From NCBI GenBank assembly GCA_029931535.1, contig JAQPZY010001555.1, positions 1,240,001 through 1,304,000 of the forward strand: 64,000 nucleotides of DNA, in the 5' to 3' direction. A program made the translations under genes and the position numbers. Shown piece after piece: positions 55,040-64,000 of the stretch; the stretch's first letter is position 1; each line of letters opens with the position of its first letter. Source of the DNA: Margaritifera margaritifera (taxonomy: Eukaryota; Mollusca; Bivalvia; Unionida; Margaritiferidae). Under the pieces are notes generated by a model. That model ran no database searches, was not told the origin of the DNA, and was given only the letters and a program-made list of their open reading frames with translations.

Positions 55040-56640
55040 AGGCAACAATGCTATAGTTTGCCTCCAGTCCATTATGAATCATACCCCACCTCTTGTCTTC
55101 GAAAGTATTTACCTGGCACAGTTGCAATGTAGCTGAGGATTATTTAATCTCTTCATAACGTACAGATTTCAAACCAGACCTTGTTCTGTGAGCGCAAGAT
55201 TTTATAGTTTGGAAAAAAAGTCTTCAACAGCGAGTGCAGTGTTAAGGAAATGCTGTTTTTTGTACATGGAGCAGCTTAATGTACAGTGTAAGGTGCATGG
55301 TTGCAACACGAATGCTCAAGCAGGTAAAAATAAAAGACCGTACCTGTTTCTCATTGCCGACCCTAGCACCCACCCACCCCCACCCCAAAAAAAAAAAAAA
55401 AATCGCATGGCCAAAATTGATTTGTGCATCTAATTTAGACGGTTTTGCCCAATACTTGTAAGCGCTTGAAATATTATTTGATTTATATATAATATTTTTT
55501 TAAAAACTACCTGCCTACCCAAATTTTAAAACCAATGCAATGGGAAATACATATATTTTTATTGTTGCCTAATTTCAGCACAATGTCTTTTCCAGACTGT
55601 CAGCTATAGTGTAAGCTTAAACAACTTTAGTTGGTTTTTAGATGACAACTTATACAACAGTAAACATACATATAGCAAATTTATCTACTATAAGGTGATG
55701 ACCATGTTATTTTCGGGGTTGGAGGGCTGCAATTTTCTTTCGAGCCAAGATATTTTCTTTTTTTTCTCAAGGTAATGAATTTGTTTCAAATATTATAATT
55801 GGTATAATATGGTGTTATTTTGCTATGAATGAGAACAAGATATTTTTTCCAGCTATTTGAGAACCATAATCTTTTTAAAAAAATCCCAGGCCCCATATCC
55901 CAGAAAATTAAATTGTTGGTCCCTAATATAATTGTGGTATACTGTGGTACATCTAGCAATATGTTCAGAAATACCACAGAATACCTCGGTACAATAGAAA
56001 TATGTTTAATTCATATTAGATGGCATTGTGCATGCCAGCAATTTGATTGACATTTAAAAAGAATATGTACTGTAGACATTATTATTATTGTTGTTGTTGT
56101 TGCAAATACAATACAGATAATTCCTAAATATAAGTGTAAATGTCTGACAAACATATAAATTACTATTATTAAGATTATTTCTTTATTCAAAATCTGATTA
56201 CATTTCTTAATTTTAAAATTATTTGAAAAAAATATCAGCCATTATTTTACAGTATTATTTCTATTTTTATTATGTATTCATTGATCTGGTAACAAATCGT
56301 TATTGTCATCTGAATATTTTAATTATTATTTTGATTCTGCATTCATATGTATATGTTTTTTTCTGTCTTCTATAATAGTAATTATAATAATAATGTATAA
56401 ATAACTTGCTCTTTTAAAAGTAGTCAAAGCACATTTCTTTAACATTGCAATTGCTGTTGACGACTTTATTTTTCCAATTACAAAAGTTTTCCCTCACAGA
56501 ACAGGGTTTGGTTTGAAATTTGCAAGGTATGAAGGGACATAAAGGTAATAGTTGTGCCAGGTAAATACTTTCGAAGACAGGCGGTGGGGTATGATTCATA
56601 ATGGACTGGAGGCAGACTATAGAAAAAAAATTGTTAGATG
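55040..56640. repeat. Long inverted repeat, arms of about 220 bp
   Basis: Left arm 55040-55260, right arm 56405-56640. TTTGCCTCCAGTCCATTATG, AATCATACCCCACC and TCTTCGAAAGTATTTACCTG on the left occur as reverse complements on the right (CAGGTAAATACTTTCGAAGA, GGTGGGGTATGATTCATAAT). Similarity continues through TTGTTCTGTGAG and AAAGTC.TCAACAGC. The 1.1-kb interior is AT-rich without coding. The left arm continues into a short cysteine-containing frame (55188-55433). Confidence 0.82.
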
Positions 56641-56929
56641 GACATGAACTACCAAGGGGAAAACAAAATGTATACAAGTATGTATGTAGATTACTTACGT
56701 AATCAGTAATTTTGAAACATCATTTTAAGAACTAATAGATTCTTAGTATTTTGTTTACAAGCAGAAAAGAATACATAAATAGCCTTATAGTTCAATACAA
56801 CACATATATTTATTATCTAGCCTGGGTCAAGTGCAGGAGACCTTATGCAATGTGTCAGAGTTGACTGGCATCAGCAAATTTACACCTTTTGTGTTTAATT
56901 ATACTGCTGACATGCTTATACAGTCATGA

Positions 56930-57490
56930 ATGCTGATTTCTGCATACAGCCTGAGTTCTCACATATGTGACTTGCCTGTACAGAATTGAATGCTGATTTC
57001 TGCATACATCCTGAGGAGTTCTCACATATAACAAAAGTAGGTCACTGTGGCCTACTGTTCACACTTTTGAGGTCATGTATGCTTTTCTTGTTTAGGACAG
57101 TTTCTGTGACACTTTCTTGCACAATAATGAAACTATATCTGCATAGATCCTGTTGAGAACAACATTATAACAAAAGTAGATAAATGTTACCTACTTTTTA
57201 TCCTTCATTGACTATGTACACTTTGTACATTTAGGTTACCTTATGTAACACTGTTGCTTGTATATTCTTGAAAAAATAACTTTTTATGCATCTGGAGGAG
57301 TACTACATTACCATACCAGCAGTAGGTCACTGATCTTTTTCGTGCCAGTGATCCTGTACACATTTTACATTTAGGTCAGTTTAGTTGACACTGTTATATG
57401 TATGGACTTAAAAATCGGTATGTGCATGCATCTTGAAGAGTACTGCATAATCATACCAAAAGCAGGTCACTGTGCCCTAATTCTCATGCC
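56930..57490. repeat. Degenerate tandem repeat of about 130 bp
   Basis: Four to five diverged units with GCATACATCCTGA(G)GAGT, ACAAAAGTAGGTCACTG, and TACA.TTTAGG(T/A)CAG.TT..GTGACACT. Non-coding. Confidence 0.65.
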
Positions 57491-57523
57491 CATGTCTGTT
57501 ATGTCCCATCCAATCCTGATAAG

Positions 57524-57655
57524 GAAGCAGATATATTATAAACAAGTGCACCCTCAACTAGTTTTGGTCACTAAACTGTTTGACGCATTCAGATATATTA
57601 TAAACAAGTGCACCATCAACTAGTTTTGGTCACTAAACTGTTTGACACATTCAGA
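57524..57655. repeat. 66-bp direct duplication
   Basis: CAGATATATTATAAACAAGT, GCACCCTCAACTAGTTTTGG and TCACTAAACTGTTTGAC occur twice with two or three differences. Confidence 0.9.
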
Positions 57656-57751
57656 AAGACAATATTAACATCTTGATGATTGAGATTCAGTCTCATAGCA
57701 TACATTTTGTTTTGCATTCTTAACAGAATACTTCATAGAATGTGAAAAAAA

Positions 57752-57760
<9 letters not shown>

Positions 57761-57842
<82 letters not shown>
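57761..57842. repeat. (AT)n, about 80 bp, one interruption
   Basis: Two AT runs separated by GTATTTA, preceded by (CA)5. Confidence 0.95.
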
Positions 57843-57845
<3 letters not shown>

Positions 57846-58330
57846 GTCACAAAATTCTAATGGCTGTTATTGAACATTTTTTCCCCTAAATTAAAATGGC
57901 AGCCTGATATTTGAAATTAAATATGTAAACATTCAAAGGTGGTGTTAAAGTAAGAAAATATTGATATACTTAAATATTAAATATGCCAGAAAAATGTGTC
58001 AGTTTCGGTCAAAGATTTATCCTTTGATGCTTCATTATTTTTTTTTTTCTTCAAACTTTTTAAAAATAAAAATAACTTTCTTCAGAAAACTCTACTATAT
58101 GTATAGAATTTTATCCAACAACAGTGTTTTATGCTACTGTACTGTTTTAAATAATAGATTATTAATTGACAGCAAGCGGTTTACTTTCTTGAAAATACAT
58201 AACACTTAACTGACACACATTTTTGGTCATATATATATATATATATAGAGAGAGAGGTTATTGTATGTATACTGGCTTATATTTCAGGGTTTACAGATTG
58301 TTTTGGCAGTGGCCAATGAGCTTGTGAAAC

Positions 58331-58639
58331 TGTTATATACAATAACATGTTTATTATGTGTTATAGACAATAACATGTTTATTATGTGTTATATAGAATA
58401 ACATGTTTATTATGTGTTATATACAATAACATGTTTATTATGTGTTTTATACAATAACATGTTTATTATGTGTTATATACAATAACATGTTTATTATGTG
58501 TTATATACAATAACATGTTTATTATGTGTTATATACAATAACATGTTTATTATGTGTTATATACAATAACATGTTTATTATGTGTTATATACAATAACAT
58601 GTTTATTATGTTTTATATACAATAACATGTTTATTATGT
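58331..58639. repeat. 28-bp minisatellite, 11 copies
   Basis: Unit TGTTATATACAATAACATGT-TTATTATG, very uniform. TAACATGTTTATTATGTGTTA includes a short inverted pair. Confidence 0.95.
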
Positions 58640-59831
58640 ACTGAAATGTGTAATTAGCATCAGGTGCCAAATCTTTTATCATTAATGAAAAAATTACAGA
58701 TATTGAAATAAATACATTTTTTTTATTCTTTACTAAATTTCATTCATATATTCGGTCTTGATGCACTGGATGAGTTGCATTACACCATTCTGTGACAGTG
58801 TATACCGTTTGACGATGACATATACAGGGAAAATATTGTTCAGTTATCTATTATGAAGTCAATGGAGCAAAATCAGAGTATATGTGCATGTATGTATATA
58901 CTTCCAAAGGTTTTGGTCCTTGGTAGACATATTTTCAAAAACAAAATAAAATAATGTAGCAGCTCGACATAGACCAAATTTATAATACAAGAAGATATTA
59001 TTTATCGTAAATAATAGGCAACCTTTGATATCATTATTTGATGTATTTGAAAATGTTTTTTTTTTTATTCTGAATTTGCTATTGCTTCACTTTAAGGTTA
59101 ATATTCACTTTTTCCCTTTTCAACCTGTTATTTAAAAAAAAATGTTCTCATAAACATTTGTATAGAATCTTAGGCTCCATTTTATGATTTCCCTATGATT
59201 TAAAAAATGTTTTATTTTTATGAGTTTACAAGAAAACATAAGGATTAACAATACATACAACTTACTTAGCTAACATAATTGGTTGAATCTGACAGTGAAA
59301 AAGCTCCAAAAAAAAGTATTTTGTAGTTGATATTTAATGCTAGATTTGTTGCTTTCTAACATTTCATTTGGTTCTGATTAGAGCCAAGACTACCGGTACA
59401 TGTATCTTATTGAATGTCTTGTATGCACTGACACACTGCTACAAATCACATGTTGTGCGGGACTGATGTATGTTAGAACTAAGTCTTCTATGAGAAGAGC
59501 CTTCGGCAATTGATTAGTTGTTACATTTATAGAAGTCTAGAAAATAGGAGATGAGCTTTCACACCTGTACTGCATTATGTTTGGGATGGTGGTGTGTTTA
59601 AATAATTAGGAAAAGATAATTGCTGAATAATTGCATGTAATAATCATGGGCACCCTATGACAAATGTCAGGACTACTGAGTTAGCAACCAGTCATTTTAG
59701 CTCCTCAATCTGACATGTCCAGCAAAAATTGGTATTTTGGAAGCTCTGTTATATAAAGCTTACATATAATGCACTCCCTCTTCTTTATAAAAGCGTCTGT
59801 GGGAGCCATGGAGTGTACTACCTTATAATTA

Positions 59832-59974
<143 letters not shown>

Positions 59975-60860
59975 CAAATATGTCTGGCAGATCAAAGGTT
60001 TTGATTGGCACATACTCTGAGCAACTGGACATCACTTGTAGGATATCTCAAATATTATATCAAAAATTGTCTTTCATTTGTTTCTGCATTAGACTAACAA
60101 ATAAAAACCTTAAGAAAGTAAAATTCTCACTAGGTCTATTTTACAGATTGTTTCTTTGTTGCACAATCAATAAAAGTGTCGCTGACGAAGCTTAATTGAA
60201 AGATGACTAGGTCTAGTTTACACGTTGTTTCTTTGTCACACAATCAATAAATGTGTCACCGACTAAGTTTGTGTGGTCATTATTTTTTCCCACTTGTTTA
60301 GATACTATAACAACAAAGCACAAGACAAAAGAGGTGTGAAAGTTTATCTCCTGGACTTATTTGGGTACCTGATCAAATAAAACTTTCACCATCCAAATTT
60401 ACTGGAAATGTCCATCGTTTAGGTGGTATGTAATTCAAGGTAGTAAGCCGCCTTGTTGTCAATTAATAATTATTTTGTGAAAACAGTAAAGTGGAATCAA
60501 ATACTGTTGTTGGGTGAAATTCTGTAATACAGTGTATAGTTTTTTGAAAGAGAAAATGATTTTAATAAATAATTAGTTTGAGAGGAAACCAGTGAATCAT
60601 GAAAGGATAATTCTAATACTAAGGCAGCAGAAAATCTGGAACTAATAGTGACACATAATTGAGAGCATATTTTGTAACTAAGCCATCTTTGTTTCCACAT
60701 TTTAGGGTTGAAACAAGTGACATCATATTCGCCATTTATATTGTGACTTTCAACTTTATGGTCTGTGAGAATTTGAATGGCTGTCTGGTACATGTAGCTA
60801 AGTTTTAGTAACAGTTGGATTGATGATTACATTCACTGTAAAATCCAGTCCTTAGGAAAT

Positions 60861-61035
60861 AAGTTATCTAACACGGTGCTTGAGTGGAATATTTGCTGTA
60901 ATTAAATTAACCCTTTTTTGTCTCACCTTCATAAGCATTGTGTGGACATAAGTTATCTAACACAGTGCTAGAGTGGAATATTTGCTATAATTAAATTCAC
61001 CCTTTTTTGTCTCACCTTCATAAGCATTGTGTGGT
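60861..61035. repeat. Direct duplication of about 88 bp
   Basis: ATAAGTTATCTAACACGGTG, GAGTGGAATATTTGCTGTAA and TTTGTCTCACCTTCATAAGC occur twice in tandem with few changes. Confidence 0.9.
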
Positions 61036-61039
61036 ATAG

Positions 61040-62110
61040 GAGTCACTTTTCCTACAGCATGAAAAATGCTAAATTTTTTCAAAGTTGCATATCTTCTTCA
61101 TCAGTTGCTGCACTTAGGTGAAACTCTTTCATAAAATTTATTCTTTGCTATGCTAGAAGCTCCTGTTTTTAACAATGTTAAAGTGATGTGTTGACAGTTT
61201 TTGAGAGTCACATCTTTTGAGTCAGTGGCTGCATATAACTATAACTTTAGGATAATATTACAATGATAATACAGTAACACCTGTCTTGAGAGACCAGAAT
61301 CTTCATGTACAGATTTAGTGATTATACATGTATAGTGTTGTGACCTGTCATGAGAGACCACCTGTCTTGAATGACCATTTTTGGCAGAAGGGTGAATATT
61401 CCTGACAGGTTCTACTGTATTATAAAGGATCTAAAGTTTTTACAATGGCCATCCCTCTTATAACACCACCACTTCTGCAGTAAAAATGTGGCCTTATACG
61501 AAGTGTTGCCTTCTATGAGGAGGACAAAGTAGTTATAATGTATTATTTTGGTGCCTGGTAAGGTGGACTTATAAAGGGAGGAGGACCTCTCAAGATGGGA
61601 CCACTGTATGCAGATATGTTAGGAGTTCATGTCTTGCTTGTCTTGCCTGCTTAAGCAGAAAGCTTGGCTTGTCATTGTGAACAATGTTACAGTTTTGTGT
61701 TAATGTTTGGAAAGTGACATATTATTATACATTTGTTGCTGCTTTCAAATGAAACGTTGGTATAAATGTTGCAACAGGTCTGTAGACTTATATATACCAG
61801 GAGCTCATGTCTTACCTTTATTTCCTGCATAAATAGAAAGAATGTTTCATCGTGGTAAATAATTTTTAAGGTGTGTGTTAAACTTTTTTAAATTCACATA
61901 TTGTCAACATAAATTGTCGTATTCAGCAGAAAATGTTGGATAATGATACTATAGGTATGAACTTCATACACTTATATGCAAGGAGTTCTTGTGTTGCCTG
62001 TCTTTTTTTCTTTCTTAAAAATCATGCACAAGGTAGGCTGATGAATCACCAGAACTGGGACAACCTTGCTTAATCATCGGCATAGCATTTTCTTTGAAAT
62101 CCTTTAAATG
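61040..62110. repeat. Degenerate tandem repeat with a MITE insertion
   Basis: Diverged units share GGAG(T/C)TC.TGTCTTGCCT.T, TGCATAAATAGAAAG..T.T..TCGT, and GTGTTAA..TTT...AA..CACAT. A CAGT-ended MITE sits at 61272-61417. No coding. Confidence 0.5.
61272..61417. mobile_element. Complete 146-bp CAGT-ended MITE with TA duplication
   Basis: TA|CAGTAACACCTGTCTTGAGA at the left; CCTGACAGGTTCTACTG|TA at the right. Internal inverted CATGAGAGACCACCTGTCTTG. TA target duplication with CAGT ends points to a Tc1/mariner-pogo type source. Same family as 1458, 2760 and 29170. Confidence 0.8.
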
Positions 62111-63536
62111 AGGTTTTTTCTTTGGACTTCTTATTATTTTATGAGATATATTTTTGGTTGATAGTGAAAATATCTTACAATTTGGATGAAACATTATGAA
62201 GTTATTATACTGGTATATTGAATTTATACATGTATATCATGCATTGCAAAGTGCCCAGGTGTCTAACCAGTAGAGAAGGAGGCATATTCTTAGACAAGCT
62301 GGAGCAAACATTGCCCAGGATAAAATTAGCTAGGGGCTTATTTGGAATAAATAACAGTTGACTGACAGCTGCTAGTAGATACATGTATGTGTAGTTTGGC
62401 AATTCATCAATCGTTAGCCTCGGTACTTTTCAGTACACTATGAGAGTGAATGCAAGGTGTTATCTAATTGCACCGTATTTGATAAGGATAGGTTAGGGTT
62501 ATTTTTAGCATTTTATGGCACAGCAACACTATGAAGATTATGCCATGCTGGGGAAAGTACATGTATATTAACTGCTTTTCCCAATGACACATTACAGTGG
62601 CTGATCTGGTGATGGGATTTGAACCCTCATCCTTTCAGTCATATGAGTACAGTGCCTTAATCTCTTAGTGACTGTGGCTTTACTTGATACAGATAAGTAC
62701 TTAAGTTACACCTACTCGACCAGTGACTGTTCATATGTAGCATGTGCTATATATCCCTTTTTTTTGACTGACCGGTTTAGAACTTTGGCCATAAAGATCT
62801 GACCACTTGAAACACTTTACTTTTTACCTAAGTTATTGCTGTAATTGTTGGTTGTCAGTATTAGTGGACAATATGGGTGAGTATTACTATGTATATTTGT
62901 GTTTGCACATGATTGGTCGGTCATGATGTCAGAAAGTATTTAGCCATTTTTTTTCCTGCAAAAAATTGCAGAGAAATGACAAATACATGTATATATTGTT
63001 AATCAAAATTGTTCACATTTCCATTAATTAATTAGCTCTTTTTTGACATAAGAAAATCAAACGCCAAACTACTTGTAATGGGTGACCAATAAGATAGCTC
63101 TATCTCAATTTTTCTTTCAACTGGTCAGTATTTAAGTTCTCTTCAATAATTTTCCCATTTATTTTTAACAAGTATACACCTAAAAATGTTCACATTATGG
63201 AGGACCAAAATACAGTTTACAATGAGTGCTTACTGTATTCAACCTAAAAAAATATCCTGTCCAGATAAGTACCCTCGCCCCAACTCTGGCATAATTTCGT
63301 ACTCAGTGTATCTATTTATGATTCAAAAGTTCTGGTGAAACTGTTATTTTCTAACTTTTTTTCTTCAAAGATTTCTTCATGTTTTCCCTCTTTCAATCTT
63401 TCATGAAGAATATATAAGCTTAGATATATGAGAAATGAAGCAGCTATCTCTAATACTGCTTGTGTATTGCGGCTGGTGCGGCATACTCTGAAATAGCAGA
63501 CCTAGGCCAGATAGGGCAAGTATCAATCCATTCATT
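62111..63536. other. Non-coding stretch containing a minus-strand SINE
   Basis: Apart from the SINE at 62500-62685, no gene or clear repeat is recognised. Confidence 0.45.
62500..62685 (-). mobile_element. tRNA-derived SINE, minus strand
   Basis: Read on the minus strand: AGTCACTAAGAGATTAAGGC (decayed A-box region), B box GGTTCAAATCC (62615-62625), then TGTCATTGGGAAAAGCAGTT, the same central motif as in the 24.6-kb SINE, and a tail ending near TGCCATAAAATGC. Confidence 0.72.
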
Positions 63537-63829
63537 GACAGGTTGCCCCTGTTCCAAGATTTTGACAGGTTGCCCCTGTTCCAAGATTTTGACAGGTTGC
63601 CCCTGTTCCAAGATTTTGACAGGTTGCCCCTGTTCCAAGATTTTGACAGGTTGCACCTGTTCCAAGATTTTGACAGGTTGCCCCTGTTCCAAGATTTTGA
63701 CAGGTTGCCCCTGTTCCAAGATTTTGACAGGTTGCCCCTGTTCCAAGATTTTGACAGGTTGCCCCTGTTCCAAGATTTTGACAGGTTGCCCCTGTTCCAA
63801 GATTTTGACAGGTTGCCCCTGTTCCAAGA
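63537..63829. repeat. 27-bp minisatellite, about 11 copies
   Basis: Unit GACAGGTTGCCCCTGTTCCA-AGATTTT, with only one base change visible (GCACC in the fifth unit). CAGG..GCCCCTG gives a small palindrome. 27 is a multiple of three and the unit lacks stops in several frames, so four long overlapping frames on both strands are by-products. Confidence 0.95.
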
Positions 63830-64000
63830 CCTATTGTTCCCACCATGTACATGTATCAGATGTGCTCAAGTTTTCATCCTCACTATTTTCCCAAATTTAA
63901 ACTTATCATTACTTGATTGTTTTGGACAATTTTGAAGCAGCTGAATTTTTTAAAAATGGTATAGTCACTACAGGTGTATCATGTTATCTTGGTGTTATAT
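63830..64000. other. Right edge of window, nothing recognised
   Basis: Non-coding AT-rich sequence. Confidence 0.5.

Noticed and set aside
63434..63490. Short frame [18 protein letters not shown] resembling a signal peptide
   Set aside because: Ends after 18 codons, no donor site in a useful position, and it abuts a minisatellite; likely chance.
63450..63935. Four overlapping repeat-protein frames (up to 146 codons)
   Set aside because: By-products of the 27-bp minisatellite on both strands.

Overview
The window looks like genomic DNA of a mollusc, most likely a bivalve. It is AT-rich and intron-rich, with no operons and almost no long reading frames. It is full of minisatellites, (AT)n and (CT)n runs, tRNA-headed SINEs, inverted-repeat elements and dispersed families that I associate with bivalve genomes. 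I cannot name the species.

Left part (1-24 kb): the only gene I recognise is the 3' end of a KIAA0319-like (KIAA0319L/KIAA0319) gene on the + strand. Three exons fit together in phase. 3468-3564 encodes the transmembrane helix. 18203-18297 encodes a basic juxtamembrane stretch with a YSLL motif. 23830-23987 encodes the conserved SESDF/ETIF tail and the stop codon. The large extracellular part (MANSC/PKD domains in the family) must lie upstream of the window. The 14.6-kb intron between the first two exons holds a decayed DIRS-type tyrosine-recombinase retrotransposon with inverted terminal repeats (about 7256-13300, same strand as the gene), a 35-bp and a 57-bp minisatellite, and several copies of an unusual element with two nested hairpins. 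The next intron (5.5 kb) carries more copies of that hairpin element and a 1.5-kb hAT-like element with an 8-bp target-site duplication and a large internal foldback.

Middle (24-54 kb): probable 3' UTR, then intergenic DNA made mostly of repeats. These include a SINE duplicated in tandem, a 165-bp hAT-like MITE with a perfect 8-bp duplication, degenerate satellites of about 140 bp and 240 bp, a compound (CT)n minisatellite of 15 units with a 403-bp higher-order duplication, a 200-bp tandem array carrying poly-C tracts, inverted-repeat elements at 42-44 kb and 52.5-53.5 kb, and a dead LINE reverse transcriptase near 48 kb.

Right part (54-64 kb): a TATA/CCAAT-like segment followed by a short ATG exon with a good splice donor (54452-54481) may be the start of a second + strand gene, but I found no second exon. 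The rest is (AT)n runs, a long inverted repeat (55.0/56.6 kb), minisatellites of 28 and 27 bp, degenerate tandem repeats, a CAGT-ended MITE with TA duplication, and a minus-strand SINE.

I see no prokaryotic features, no genuine tRNA or rRNA gene and no CRISPR. Many frames in the window are open only because a tandem unit has a length divisible by three.
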